Notes: generated by a model from the letters alone, not told the origin. A stretch of 64,000 bases of DNA from Gammaproteobacteria bacterium (GCA_011389885.1 JAABTK010000005.1:1-64000), one strand, 5' to 3'. Shown: positions 18,289 to 31,484, counted from the first letter of the stretch. A program made the numbers and translations.

Positions 18289-18707
18289 AGGGTTTTCCTG
18301 ATTCCAGCTTTATCAGAGGCGCGCACGGCGGGATCGCCAGCCAGCGCGAAAAGGGCAATACTGTATATTTGATTTCATAATGAAACAAGCCCGGGCAGAC
18401 CCAAAAAAAACGCGGGAGTCCCGCTTGCGCCGCCCCGACGGAGGTCAGGACGCTAGAATAGCGCTGCATGCTACGCAAATCCGCCGCAAGCGCCAAACCC
18501 GGCAACGTGGCCGATCCTGCGGCGGACCCGCAAGGATTTCGCTATGTGCTTAAAAATACAGTAGAAATCGGATTTTCCGCCAAGGCTTGGCGGGGCGCAT
18601 TATTATTTCACTAAATGCTTAATCGCGCCGCTTCGGGGCCGCTCAATAACAATCGGGGGCGAAATGACTTAAACTTCGGGTAGCATCTAATGGAAGATCA
18701 CCAGCCC
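18289..18707. promoter_or_regulatory. Divergent aceE / tpsB control region
   Basis: About 420 bases with no gene. On the minus strand TTGTTT and TACAGT, 17 bases apart (about 18364-18393), could form an aceE promoter. A perfect 13-base palindrome TTTCATAATGAAA at 18373-18385 lies between the two hexamers and would be a natural operator. The plus-strand stretch 18540-18680 is AT-rich and should contain the tpsB promoter. Sites are inferred from sequence alone. Confidence 0.4.
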
Positions 18708-20390
18708 ATGTTAAAGCGATCGCCCCTGATTCTCGTGTTTCTGTTCGCCGCGCAGGCCGCGGCCCAGCAGGCCGGCATCCCCCCGCAGGCGCCGCGCGGC
18801 CAGCAGACCCCGGCGACCCCGCCGCCGTATCTGGAGCCCGAGGCGCCGCCGGCGCTCGCCTTGCCGCAACTGCCGGAGGACCTCCTGCCGCGCCGAACCC
18901 CCGGGCCGCGGTTCCGATTGAGCCGGGTGGAGCTGGAAGGCAATACGGTGTTTTCGGACCAGGCCTTGCGCGCCGTGCTGGCGCCCTATATCGGCGCGGC
19001 GGTGGGCAATGGAGAACTCGAAGCGATGCGCTTGGCGCTCACCCGGCACTATGTGAAGGCCGGGTATGTGAATTCCGGCGCCGTGCTGCCGGATCAGACC
19101 ATCGCCGGCGGCGTGGTCCGTTATCGCCTAATCGAGGGGCGGCTTAGCGAGATCCGTATCGCCGGCGCCGGGCGTCTGCGGGAGGCCTATATCCGCGAGC
19201 GCCTGCGCGGTGACGAGGACGGGGTGCTGCACACCGGCCGGCTGCAAGTGCGGTTTCAGAGGCTGCTGACCGATCCGCTGATCGAGCGCCTGAACGGGGC
19301 CCTGCGGCCGGGCGTGGCGCCGGGGGATGGGGTGCTCGATCTGGAGGTGACGCGTGCGCAGCCTTACGGCCTTTCGGTCAGCGCCGACAATCACGGGGCC
19401 CCCAGCACCGGGGCCGAACAGATTCGCTTCGACGGCCAGCTCTACAACGCCACCGGCTTCGGCGACCGACTGGCGCTAAGCCTCAGCGGCAGCGAAGGCG
19501 ATTGGGGCTTTAGCGGCTCTCTCGCGGCGCCGCTGAACGCCCGCGACACCCAACTGAACCTGTATTACGAGGAAAGCGCGGCGGATGTCATCGAGGCCTC
19601 GCTAAGGGCGGTCGAAATCGAGAGCGAGTTTCGCACCTTTGAGGCCGGCCTGAGCCACCCGCTGATCGACGACCTCGCGCGGCGGCTGGTGATCGGGGCC
19701 TCCATGGCGGTGCGCGAAAGCCAGACCTGGTTGCTCGGTATGCCGTTTGCGTTTTTCGCCGGGGTGGAGGACGACGGCAGCGCTCGCACCGCGGTGCTGC
19801 GACTGAAGCAGGAACTCACCGACCGGGCGGCGAATCGGGTACTGGCGTTGCGCTCCACCTTCAATGTCGGGGTGGACGCCTTCGACGCCACCCTCCACGA
19901 CCAGGGGGCGGATGGCGAATTCGTCACCTGGGTGGGGCAGATGCAGTACGCCCGCCGCTTCCCCGAAAGCCGCTCGCAGGTGATCCTGCGCACGGACGTG
20001 CAATGGGCCGACGGTCCGCTGCTGCCGCTCGAACGCTTCGCGGTGGGCGGGGCCGCGAGTGTGCGGGGCTATCGCGAAAACGAATATGTGCGCGACAACG
20101 GCTACGCGGTGTCCCTGGAGTATCGCCACCCGCTGCTGGGCAATCCCTTTTCCGAGGCCGACCCCAGCCTCCAACTGGCGGGCTTTGCGGATCTCGGCGG
20201 GGCCTGGGACGATGGCCGATGGGACGAGCGCAGCGATCTCTCGTCCCTCGGCTTGGGCTTGATTTGGAATGCCCGCCCCTGGAGCGCCGAACTCTATCTC
20301 GCGCACCCGCTGGAAGACCCGGCGGACAAGCCGGATTACGACCTTCAGGACGACGGCATTCATTTCCGCCTCGCCCTGGAATTACTGTAG
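18708..20390 (+). CDS. ShlB/FhaC/HecB-type outer-membrane transporter (TpsB)
   Basis: Two-partner secretion transporter of the Omp85 superfamily, about 560 residues from the ATG at 18708 (GGAAG upstream; an ATG at 18690 is possible). Order: signal peptide (SPLILVFLFAAQAAA), Pro-rich N-terminal helix/linker, POTRA domains (FRLSRVELEGNTVFSD, then GVVRYRLIEGRLSEIRIAG), and the 16-strand beta-barrel with the conserved GGAASVRGYRENEY segment (VRGY motif of the barrel-inserted loop). Its partner TpsA is not in the window; instead a CHAT protease follows 9 bases downstream. Confidence 0.9.
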   Translation: MLKRSPLILVFLFAAQAAAQQAGIPPQAPRGQQTPATPPPYLEPEAPPALALPQLPEDLLPRRTPGPRFRLSRVELEGNTVFSDQALRAVLAPYIGAAVGNGELEAMRLALTRHYVKAGYVNSGAVLPDQTIAGGVVRYRLIEGRLSEIRIAGAGRLREAYIRERLRGDEDGVLHTGRLQVRFQRLLTDPLIERLNGALRPGVAPGDGVLDLEVTRAQPYGLSVSADNHGAPSTGAEQIRFDGQLYNATGFGDRLALSLSGSEGDWGFSGSLAAPLNARDTQLNLYYEESAADVIEASLRAVEIESEFRTFEAGLSHPLIDDLARRLVIGASMAVRESQTWLLGMPFAFFAGVEDDGSARTAVLRLKQELTDRAANRVLALRSTFNVGVDAFDATLHDQGADGEFVTWVGQMQYARRFPESRSQVILRTDVQWADGPLLPLERFAVGGAASVRGYRENEYVRDNGYAVSLEYRHPLLGNPFSEADPSLQLAGFADLGGAWDDGRWDERSDLSSLGLGLIWNARPWSAELYLAHPLEDPADKPDYDLQDDGIHFRLALELL

Positions 20391-20399
20391 GAGTCCGTG

Positions 20400-22778
20400 A
20401 TGAACCCGCCTCTGCTTCTATTCCCGCTCGCCCTGCTGTTTTGGATTGCGCTGCCGGCCATGGCCGATCTCGCGGCCATGGATGCGGCCTTGGAGCGCGG
20501 GGCCTACCGGCACGCGGCGGCGCTGGGCGATGCCGCGCTGGAGGCCGATCCGGCGCACGCCGAGGCGCGGCTGAAGCGGGCCCAGGCGCTGGCCGCGCTG
20601 GGCTTTGCCGATCGTGCGGTGCGGGACCTGGAGGCGGTGCTGCGGGCGGCCGAGTCGGGGGGGCTTGCCCGCCCGCAGGCGCAAGCGCGGGTGACCCTCG
20701 GGCGGGTGTTGGCGGCGGTCGGCCGGACCGCAGAGGCGCTGCCCTATCTGGAGCAGGGGCGGGCGGATGCCGAGCGGCTCGGCCTGGCCCGATTGGCGGC
20801 CGCCGCCACGGTGGAAATCGGCCAGGCGGTGATGCAGGGCGACCGGCCCGAGGCGGCCCGCGGGCACTTCGAGCAAGGCCTGGGGCGGGCCGCCGAGCTT
20901 GATGATCCGGCCCTGTCCGCCGCCGCCATGCTCGGTCTGGCCCAATGCGCCGGCGAACCGGCCTGGCTGCGTCGGGCGCTGGATCAGGCGCTGCAAGCAG
21001 GTCCGGCGCTGGCCCGCGCCGAGCTGCTGCTGCGCATCGGCCGTCAGGCGCAACACGCGGCCAAGCCGCTGTTGGCCTTCGAGGCCTTGAGCGGCGCGGC
21101 CCGCCCGGCGCAGGCCCTGGGGCAGGCGCGACTGGCCGCCGAGGCCTTGGGCCGGTTCGGCGCGCTGTATGAGGCCGAAGGCCGTAACGACGAGGCCCTG
21201 CGCTTGACCGATGAGGCGGTAATGCAGGCGCAATTTGAACGCGCCTCGGACCTGCTGCTGCGCTGGGAGTGGCAGCGCGGACGCCTGCTGCGGGCGTTGG
21301 GGCGGCGCGCCGAGGCGCTCGGGTCCTATCAGCGCGCGGTGGCGCATATCGAGGAAATCCGCGCCGACATTCCGATTGAATATCAAGACGGCCGCTCTTC
21401 GTTTCGGGTCACCCTGTCGCCGGTCTACCTGGGATTGGTGGATCTGCTGCTGGAGACCGCCGCCGCCCAGCAGGGCGAACCGCGCCAGGCTACCCTGCGG
21501 CAGGTGCTCGGGGCGATGGAAAAGCTCAAGACCGCCGAGCTTCAGGACTACTACAAGGACGCCTGCGCGGTCACCGCATCGGACCTCACCGAGCTTATGG
21601 AGATCGCGCCGGGGGTGGCGATCCTCTATCCCATCGTATTCCCGCAACGGCTCGAACTGCTGGTGCAGGCGGGCGGACGCATCCATCACCGGCGCCTGCC
21701 CGTGAGCGAGGCCGAATTGGATGCGCTCAGCATTCGCCTGGCCCGCGGCCTGCGTCCCACCGAGTCCGGCGTCCTGCGGCGATTCCCCGAGCGCTTCGCC
21801 CGGCGCCTGCATGAAATCCTCATTGAGCCGGTGGCTGCGCTGCTGCAACAGCACCAGGTGCATACCCTGGTCTATGTGCCCGACGGCGTCCTGCGCAAGA
21901 TCCCGCTGGCCACCCTGTGGGACGGCGAGCGCTTCCTGGCCGAGCGTTATGCGGTGGCCACGGCGCCCGGCCTCACCCTGTTGGAACCCAAGCCGCTGCC
22001 GCGCAGCGGAATCCAGGCCCTGCTCGCCGGTCTGTCCAAGCCCGGCGGGGTCGTGGATCAACTGCCGGAGCGCTTCTACGCCGCGCTCGCGGTGGAGCAG
22101 ATCGAACGCGAAGGCGGGCAGCCGGAGCCGCGGCTTGCCATGCGCGCCCTGGGCCGCGAGCCGAGCGCGGAACTGCCGGAAATGGGTCCAGACCGGCTGC
22201 GTCAGGTGCGCGGCATGGTGCAGCAGGCGTTGCATTTGCCGGGGGTGGAAGAGGAACTGAGACAGGTGGGCGAGGTGTTGTCTTCACGCACCCTGATGGA
22301 CGATCAGTTCGCGCTCGATAGCTTCGAACAGGAGATGCAGCGCAGCTACCGCATCGTGCATATCGCGTCCCACGGGATCTTCTCCGGCGACCCGGAGCAA
22401 AGCTTCATCCTGACCCATGACCGGCTGCTGAACATGAGCCGCCTGGAGGCGCTGCTTAAGTCCGAACAGTTCAGCGACGCCCCGGTGGAGCTGCTCACCC
22501 TCAGCGCCTGCCAGACCGCCGAGGGCGATGACCGCTCGCCGCTGGGCCTTAGCGGCGTCGCCCTCAAATCCGGCGCCCGCAGCGCGCTGGGCTCGCTATG
22601 GCCGGTGTCGGACAATGCCGCCCGCATCCTGCTGCCGGACTTCTATCGCCACCTCAAACAGACGGATCAAACCAAGGCCCAGGCCCTGCAACAGGCCCAA
22701 ATCGCGCTACTGAATCGCCCCGAATACCGCCACCCCGGCTATTGGGCCGCCTTTATCCTGATCGGCAACTGGCTTTAG
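20400..22778 (+). CDS. TPR-CHAT domain protein (caspase-like protease)
   Basis: 792 residues from the ATG at 20400, six bases after GGAG (a GTG at 20397 is adjacent). Signal peptide (LLLFPLALLFWIALPAMA), then tetratricopeptide-type helical repeats over about 20-420, and a C-terminal CHAT domain with both catalytic residues: His658 in HIASHGIF and Cys704 in LSACQTAEG. It ends with the usual YWAAFILIGNW. CHAT proteins are cysteine peptidases related to separase/caspases. The coupling to a TpsB gene suggests a surface or periplasmic role linked to secretion. Confidence 0.92.
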   Translation: MNPPLLLFPLALLFWIALPAMADLAAMDAALERGAYRHAAALGDAALEADPAHAEARLKRAQALAALGFADRAVRDLEAVLRAAESGGLARPQAQARVTLGRVLAAVGRTAEALPYLEQGRADAERLGLARLAAAATVEIGQAVMQGDRPEAARGHFEQGLGRAAELDDPALSAAAMLGLAQCAGEPAWLRRALDQALQAGPALARAELLLRIGRQAQHAAKPLLAFEALSGAARPAQALGQARLAAEALGRFGALYEAEGRNDEALRLTDEAVMQAQFERASDLLLRWEWQRGRLLRALGRRAEALGSYQRAVAHIEEIRADIPIEYQDGRSSFRVTLSPVYLGLVDLLLETAAAQQGEPRQATLRQVLGAMEKLKTAELQDYYKDACAVTASDLTELMEIAPGVAILYPIVFPQRLELLVQAGGRIHHRRLPVSEAELDALSIRLARGLRPTESGVLRRFPERFARRLHEILIEPVAALLQQHQVHTLVYVPDGVLRKIPLATLWDGERFLAERYAVATAPGLTLLEPKPLPRSGIQALLAGLSKPGGVVDQLPERFYAALAVEQIEREGGQPEPRLAMRALGREPSAELPEMGPDRLRQVRGMVQQALHLPGVEEELRQVGEVLSSRTLMDDQFALDSFEQEMQRSYRIVHIASHGIFSGDPEQSFILTHDRLLNMSRLEALLKSEQFSDAPVELLTLSACQTAEGDDRSPLGLSGVALKSGARSALGSLWPVSDNAARILLPDFYRHLKQTDQTKAQALQQAQIALLNRPEYRHPGYWAAFILIGNWL

Positions 22779-22858
22779 CGTATGCTTCGCGTCTGAGAAT
22801 AACGCGGCCCGCTTGCGGGTCGCTGCAACAACGCCGAAACCCAAACCGCGAGACCATT

Positions 22859-23479
22859 ATGATCCGAGCCCTAAAGGCGCTCGCCCGCTTGCAGGCGGGC
22901 AACCAAAGATTCGTCGCCGATATTCGGGCCGGCGCCGCAGCCAGCCAACACCGCCGCACCGAGCTGGTTTCGGGGCAGAAACCCTTTGCGATCATTTTGG
23001 GTTGTTCGGATTCCCGCGTGCCGGCGGAGCTGGTGTTCGAGCAGGGCCTGGGGGACCTGTTCGTGATTCGGGTGGCGGGCAACATCGTGGCGCCGTCGCA
23101 GGTGGGCAGCGTGGAATTCGCCGCCGAGCGCTTCGGCACCCGGCTGGTGGTGGTGCTCGGGCATTCCAAGTGCGGCGCCATTTGCGCCACCATCGACGAA
23201 TTGGAACGCCCCAGCGACAGCCGCTCGCCCAACCTCCGCTCTATCGTGGACCGGGTCCGGCCATCGGTGGAGTCCTTGCTCGAAACCGATATGCGTGACG
23301 ACCGCGACACCCTGATCCACCACGCCGTGCGCGCCAACATCCGGGCCTCGGCGGCGCACCTGCGCCACGGCTCCGAGATCCTCGAGCAACTCATCGCACG
23401 CGACGCGCTGCTGGTGGTCGGCGCCGAGTACTCGCTCGAAACCGGGGTGGTGGATTTTTTCGACGGAATGCCCGACTGA
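22859..23479 (+). CDS. Beta-carbonic anhydrase
   Basis: 206 residues from the ATG at 22859. Zinc ligands and catalytic dyad are clear: GCSDSRVPAE (Cys, Asp, Arg), then VLGHSKCGAI (His and Cys). C-terminal GAEYSLETGVVDFFD is typical. Interconverts CO2 and bicarbonate. It lies 80 bases after the CHAT gene, with a small GC hairpin between them (about 22805-22821), so it may be transcribed separately. Confidence 0.95.
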   Translation: MIRALKALARLQAGNQRFVADIRAGAAASQHRRTELVSGQKPFAIILGCSDSRVPAELVFEQGLGDLFVIRVAGNIVAPSQVGSVEFAAERFGTRLVVVLGHSKCGAICATIDELERPSDSRSPNLRSIVDRVRPSVESLLETDMRDDRDTLIHHAVRANIRASAAHLRHGSEILEQLIARDALLVVGAEYSLETGVVDFFDGMPD

Positions 23480-24144
23480 ACCCCTTCGAGGCGGCGAAGA
23501 CTCGTACAGTTGCGCACAAGTATCGGCAACATCAGCGACTCGCCCGAAGGGAGCCCAAGCGATTTCGGAACGCAGAGCACACGGAGAACCGCAGAGGGCG
23601 CAGAGAAGAAAAGGTTTTTTCTTAGCGCCCTTTGCGTCTTGGCGAGATAGAGCCTTCGGCGCCGATCGACGCGTGCCAGGAATAGGCTGTGCCGAGGAAC
23701 GAGGCGCATCGCTTGGACTCGTGCGGGACCGAGGCGAAATGGACCATTGAACCGCGAATGGACGCGAATACTCACTCTTAGGCCACTCTGTGGGCTGGCA
23801 GGCCGAATCAGCGCGGCGTTCATCCATGCCTTGACCCTGCGACGATTTTCCGCTCGACCGCGGACGGTTCAAACTCGCGTTTGGCACTCCGTTTGACGAA
23901 CCGGCAACCCAGGCGCTTTCGGGGCGCAGAGCAGAACCGCGCAGCCCGAGGGCTGTACTCCAGGCGGCTAGGCGAGGCTGCGGCGGACAGGCAGCCCCGC
24001 CCTGGAACAGCGGAGAGACGATCAAGCAAAACCTCCTCCGCGCGCTCTGCGGTCCTCTGCGCCCTCGGCGTTCATAAAAACCGCTTGGCCCTGGGTTCTC
24101 TCTTTGCTCTATACTGTATAAAAATACAGTATGGAGCCCGCCCC
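23480..24144. repeat. Repeat-filled intergenic region before dnaE2
   Basis: No gene. It contains CGCAGAG-type repeat text at 23570-23640, a single-arm AAACTCGCGTTT element at 23871-23888, and at about 23930-24075 a roughly 150-base element that matches, in opposite orientation, 36705-36865 and, in the same orientation, 32750-32875. The long open frame crossing it only exists because the repeats lack stops. Confidence 0.7.
24112..24131 (+). promoter_or_regulatory. LexA (SOS) box of dnaE2
   Basis: TACTGTATAAAAATACAGTA is a near-consensus gammaproteobacterial LexA operator: CTGT (24114) and ACAG (24126) with eight AT-only bases between, palindromic at the ends. It sits 13 bases before the GTG start of dnaE2, where bound LexA would block transcription or initiation. 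Confidence 0.92.
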
Positions 24145-27465
<3,321 letters not shown>

Positions 27466-27655
27466 CTTTCCCGAAATGCTCCAAAATCTGTGCGATCGCA
27501 TCGCTTGGAGGTTGACCGCTCATAGCGGCTCGGGCAAAATCTGACAAATCATCAGAGCGCCTGCTTTCGGCAACTCTGGATCGAGGAAGAAGGATCGAGG
27601 ACGCCAGCAGCACTCGGTCGTCTTTTTGGAATAAGCAGGTCAGGGTCTTCGACCA
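27466..27655. other. Intergenic before yfiR-like gene
   Basis: About 190 bases. A minus-strand frame reads plausible peptide (SDDLSDFARAAMSGQPPSDAI) but has no recognised domain and overlaps both neighbours, so no gene is called. Confidence 0.35.
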
Positions 27656-28222
27656 ATGCATATCTTTGATTTGAATAGACAATCTTTTTTACCTTGGTCG
27701 ATTGGCGGGCGCCTCTTCCTCCTCCTATGCCTTTTGGCCTCCGCCTGTTTTGGTTCCGCCGCCGCCGCCGACGTGCCCAACGAGTATCGCGTCAAGGCGG
27801 CGATGATCTACAAACTCTCCAAGTTCATCTTCTGGCCCCAAGACGACCAATCCCTGCTGCGCATCTGTAGCGTGGGGCGGGATGTCTTCGGCTCCGCCCT
27901 CGGCGCCCTGGAGGGCAAGCAGGTGCGGGGCGCCGCAGTCGCCGTGCAGCGGCCCACGGACATTCAAGTCGCCGCCGAGTCCTGTGATGTGATTTTCATC
28001 AGCGACGACCGCATGCAGGAGCTGGACACGATTCTACGCGCACTCGGCGGCCTGCCGGTGCTGACCATCGGCGACAGCGAGGATTTCGCCGAGCGCGGCG
28101 GCATCGTGGAACTCGCCAATCAGAACAACCGCATCAAAATCATTATCAATCAGACCTCCGCCAAGCTCTCGGGCCTCAAGATCTCGGCGCCCTTGTTAGA
28201 TCTCGCGACAGTGATCGAATAA
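27656..28222 (+). CDS. YfiR-family periplasmic regulator (DUF4154)
   Basis: 188 residues: signal peptide with a hydrophobic core ending SAAAA, then the YfiR fold ([53 protein letters not shown]). In Pseudomonas YfiR binds the periplasmic domain of the cyclase YfiN and represses it. Here the next gene, 16 bases downstream, is a CHASE8-containing kinase with a similar periplasmic domain, so YfiR probably controls that kinase. Confidence 0.9.
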   Translation: MHIFDLNRQSFLPWSIGGRLFLLLCLLASACFGSAAAADVPNEYRVKAAMIYKLSKFIFWPQDDQSLLRICSVGRDVFGSALGALEGKQVRGAAVAVQRPTDIQVAAESCDVIFISDDRMQELDTILRALGGLPVLTIGDSEDFAERGGIVELANQNNRIKIIINQTSAKLSGLKISAPLLDLATVIE

Positions 28223-28238
28223 CAGAGAGTCGAGCGTT

Positions 28239-31118
28239 ATGCAAAGATTTAGCGACCTGACCCTAGCCAGCAAGATCCAGCGGGCCATTCTGCTGCTCAC
28301 TGGCGGCGCCCTGGCTTTGGCCGCGGTGGTGTTCCTGCTGATGGAATACATGTCCTACCGCAAGGTTTTGGTGGATCATGTGTCGGTGGTGACCGACATC
28401 ATCGCCACCAATTCCACCGCCGCGCTATCCTTTGATGATCGCGCCACGGCCGAGCGCCTGCTGGCCTCGTTGCGGGCCGAAGAAGACGTGGTGGGCGCAG
28501 TGCTGTATCAACGCGACGGGCACGCCTTCGCCGCCGATTTCCGAAACCCGGAGACCGGCCCCCCGGCGCCGCTGGACCTGCAACAGTGGGATGTGCAGGC
28601 CCTGGCGGCCGGCGCCAAGCTACATCATTTCGACCGTCATCTGCAATTGGTGGGACCGGTGCGGCTCGATGGCGAGCTGATCGGCTTCGTGCGGATCGAA
28701 ACCACCCTGGACCGGCTCTATGAAGGGATGCTCGATTATCTGCAACTGCTGGTGCTGGTGTTGGCGCTGGTGATGCTTGCGGTGCTGATGATCTCCGGGG
28801 CCCTGAAGCGTCGTCTCTCGGGGCCGGTGGAGCGCTTGGTGAGCGGCATGCAGCGGGTGTCCGAGCAACAGGACTTCAGCCTCCGGGTGCCGTCCGCGGG
28901 GCGGGACGAAATCGGCCAGCTCACCGACGGCTTCAATCAAATGCTCGGCCAGATCCAGGAGCGCGACGAGCACCTGAGCCGCCACCGCCAGGAACTCGAA
29001 GAAAAGGTGGAGGAGCGCACCCGCAACCTGCGCCAGGTGACCGCGGACGCGATCAAGGCGCGAGAGATCGCCGAGGAAGCCAATCGGGCCAAGTCCGAAT
29101 TCCTGGCCACCATGAGCCACGAAATCCGCACCCCGATGAACGGCGTACTGGGCATGGCCGAGCTTTTGATGCATGCGGGCGGCCTGACCGCCAAGCAAAA
29201 GAAGTTCGCCAGCAATATCTGGCAGTCGGGCACGGTGTTATTGGGGATCATTAACAATATCCTGGATTTCTCGCGCATCGAGGCCGGGCGCCTGGAGCTG
29301 GACGCCGCCGATTTTCATGCCGGGGAGCTGGTCGAAGAGGTGGTCGAGCTGCTGGCCGAGCCGGCGCACAAAAAGAAGGTCGAGCTGCTGGCGGTGACGC
29401 CGCCGGGGCTGCCGCTGGAGGCCAACGGCGATTCCGCGCGCCTGCGCCAGGTATTGGTGAACCTGGTGGGCAATGCCATCAAGTTCACCGAACAGGGCGA
29501 GGTGGTGGTGCGGCTGTACGACCCCGAGTCCGAGGGCAGCGGCATCCGCATGCGCTTCGAGGTGCGCGACACCGGCATCGGCATCTCCCACGAGGCCCAA
29601 GAGAAGATCTTCGAGGCCTTCACCCAGGCCGACGGCTCCATGGCCCGACGCTTCGGCGGCACCGGCCTGGGGCTCGCCATCAGTCGCCAACTGGTGAACC
29701 TGATGGGCGGCGACATCGACATCGAGAGCGAACCGGGGCGCGGCACCACCTTTTGTTTCCAGGTCGTCCTCAGGCCGCCGACGGAACGGGTTGCCGTCCA
29801 CCCCCTGCATTTGCGCAGGGATCTGCATGATCTCAAGGTCCTGGTAGTGGACGACCAGCCCACCGGCCGGGAGTTGCTGCAAGAATACCTCTCCGCCTGG
29901 GGCATGCAGGCCGCCACCGCCAGCTCCGCGGCTCAAGCGCTGGAAATGCTCACCGGCGCCGCGGCCGCCGGCAATCCGTACGAACTGGCGGTGTTGGATC
30001 AGGAAATGCCCGACATGAACGGCATCGAGCTAGCCACGCGCTGCAGGCAACTCGACCTGCTGGAAGGCATCCCGCTGGTGCTCTTGAGCAGCAGCGGCCT
30101 AGACGAGGAGGTGGAGCGCGCCGCAGCGGCGGGCATTCATTCCCATTTGGCGCGCCCCATCCGCCAATCCACGCTCTATAACACCCTGGTGGGCGTGGTG
30201 ACGGAAAACCCGGCCGCGGCCACCGGAATCTACGATTCCTTGCCCGAGCCTGGGATGCCGGATCGGCGCTTCAATGTCCGCATCCTGTTGGCCGAGGACA
30301 ATCCGGTAAACCAGGAAGTGGCCTTGAGCATGCTAGAGATCTTCGGCTGTCAGGTCACCGTAGCGGCGGACGGGGGCGCGGCCCTGGACCTGTACACCAG
30401 GCAGCACTTTGAATTGGTGCTAATGGATTGCCAGATGCCGGGCATGGACGGATTCGAGGCCACCGAGGCGATTCGCCGGCATGAGCAGACCAGCGGCCGT
30501 TATGCGCCCATCGTGGCGCTGACCGCCAACGCGATGAAGGGCGATCGCGAACACTGCCTGAGCGTGGGCATGGATGACTACCTGAGCAAGCCCTTCGATA
30601 TCGCCCAGTTGCAGGAGGTCTTGGCCAAGTGGCTGCCGGAGCAAGACCCGGCGACGGCCCCCGCGGGGCAACCTGAAAACAACCCCCGGTCCGAAGCGGC
30701 GCCGCAGGCGCCGCGGCTCAATCCGGCGGTGCTCAGCCAACTGCGCCGCCTCGGCCAACCCGGCAAGCCGAGCGTGCTGGCGCGCATGATTCGGCTCTAT
30801 CTCGAGCATGCGCCCAAACAGTTGGGGCAGTTGCGCGACGCCATCGAACGCAGCGATACCGAAGGCGTGCGCGAGGCGGCCCATGCGTTCAAGTCCAGCA
30901 GCGCCAACCTGGGCGCGGTGCAGGTCTCTGAACTCTGCAACCGGGTCGAACAAGCGGCGCGGGACGGCGGCCTGGAGGGCGTAGAGGTTCTGTACAAAGA
31001 CCTCGAACAAGCGATGTCTGCGGTCCGAATCGCCCTCGATCATGAATTGCAAAAGGAGCAGGAAGCAGAAGCACTGGCTGACGAATCGACGCCGCAACCG
31101 CCGCGCAAGGATCCCTGA
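28239..31118 (+). CDS. CHASE8-type hybrid histidine kinase with two REC and HPt domains
   Basis: 959 residues, membrane bound. Membrane helix at about 16-36, periplasmic CHASE8-like sensor 40-160, second helix 165-188, HAMP 189-242, coiled coil, HisKA with H294 in [12 protein letters not shown], HATPase with [17 protein letters not shown] and [11 protein letters not shown]1 (VLVVDDQ, phosphoacceptor Asp in [13 protein letters not shown]), REC2 ([25 protein letters not shown]) and a C-terminal HPt ([13 protein letters not shown]). All phosphorelay residues are present, so a BarA/ArcB-like relay is likely. No output regulator is next to it. REC1 has an atypical C-terminal lysine region ([13 protein letters not shown]). 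Confidence 0.93.
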   Translation: MQRFSDLTLASKIQRAILLLTGGALALAAVVFLLMEYMSYRKVLVDHVSVVTDIIATNSTAALSFDDRATAERLLASLRAEEDVVGAVLYQRDGHAFAADFRNPETGPPAPLDLQQWDVQALAAGAKLHHFDRHLQLVGPVRLDGELIGFVRIETTLDRLYEGMLDYLQLLVLVLALVMLAVLMISGALKRRLSGPVERLVSGMQRVSEQQDFSLRVPSAGRDEIGQLTDGFNQMLGQIQERDEHLSRHRQELEEKVEERTRNLRQVTADAIKAREIAEEANRAKSEFLATMSHEIRTPMNGVLGMAELLMHAGGLTAKQKKFASNIWQSGTVLLGIINNILDFSRIEAGRLELDAADFHAGELVEEVVELLAEPAHKKKVELLAVTPPGLPLEANGDSARLRQVLVNLVGNAIKFTEQGEVVVRLYDPESEGSGIRMRFEVRDTGIGISHEAQEKIFEAFTQADGSMARRFGGTGLGLAISRQLVNLMGGDIDIESEPGRGTTFCFQVVLRPPTERVAVHPLHLRRDLHDLKVLVVDDQPTGRELLQEYLSAWGMQAATASSAAQALEMLTGAAAAGNPYELAVLDQEMPDMNGIELATRCRQLDLLEGIPLVLLSSSGLDEEVERAAAAGIHSHLARPIRQSTLYNTLVGVVTENPAAATGIYDSLPEPGMPDRRFNVRILLAEDNPVNQEVALSMLEIFGCQVTVAADGGAALDLYTRQHFELVLMDCQMPGMDGFEATEAIRRHEQTSGRYAPIVALTANAMKGDREHCLSVGMDDYLSKPFDIAQLQEVLAKWLPEQDPATAPAGQPENNPRSEAAPQAPRLNPAVLSQLRRLGQPGKPSVLARMIRLYLEHAPKQLGQLRDAIERSDTEGVREAAHAFKSSSANLGAVQVSELCNRVEQAARDGGLEGVEVLYKDLEQAMSAVRIALDHELQKEQEAEALADESTPQPPRKDP

Positions 31119-31480
31119 ATGCCCTTCACACCGTTGCATATGGGGCCGGGCCTGCTGATCAAGGCCGCACTCCAAGGCAGCTTCAGCCTGATGGTGTTCG
31201 GCTGGGCCCAAATCCTGATGGACCTTCAGCCGCTGTTCGTGATGTGGAGCGGGGCAGGGCGGCTGCACGGTTTCTATCACACCTATTTCGGCGCTACGCT
31301 GCCATGCATAACGACATGACCCCCTATTCCCCGTTCACCGAAACCAACGGCCCGTGGGGCGTAATCACTATCGAGCGCCTGCATCAGATCTGTATCTACT
31401 CGGGCCTCGTTGGCGGGGTGCTGTATTATGTCACGGTCCATCGGCTCGCCACCCGCAGGCGGGGCGAAACGAGATCCTAG
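31119..31480 (+). pseudogene. Internally deleted integral membrane protein (hydrolase-like, DUF4184-type)
   Basis: The first frame reads MPFTPLHMGPGLLIKAA, MVFGWAQILMDLQPL and GFYHTYFGATL, the start of a family of about 190 residues. From about 31304 the next frame supplies the family's end: MHNDMTPYSPFTETN, VITIERLHQICIYSGLVGG. The middle 60-80 residues are missing and the frame is broken at the joint. The ATG directly follows the kinase stop (TGAATG), so it was part of the YfiR-kinase transcript. Confidence 0.7.
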
Positions 31481-31484
31481 CGAA

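Noticed and set aside
18355-18370. CTGTATATTT as a second LexA box before aceE
   Set aside because: The ACAG half-site is missing at the right spacing; only half a box.
22805-22821. GGCCCGC...GCGGGTC hairpin as a terminator after the CHAT gene
   Set aside because: Short stem, no T-run; carbonic anhydrase may be cotranscribed.
23881-24144. N-terminal extension of the dnaE2 frame back to 23881
   Set aside because: The extra residues are translated repeat sequence and cross the LexA box; similarity begins at the GTG 24145.
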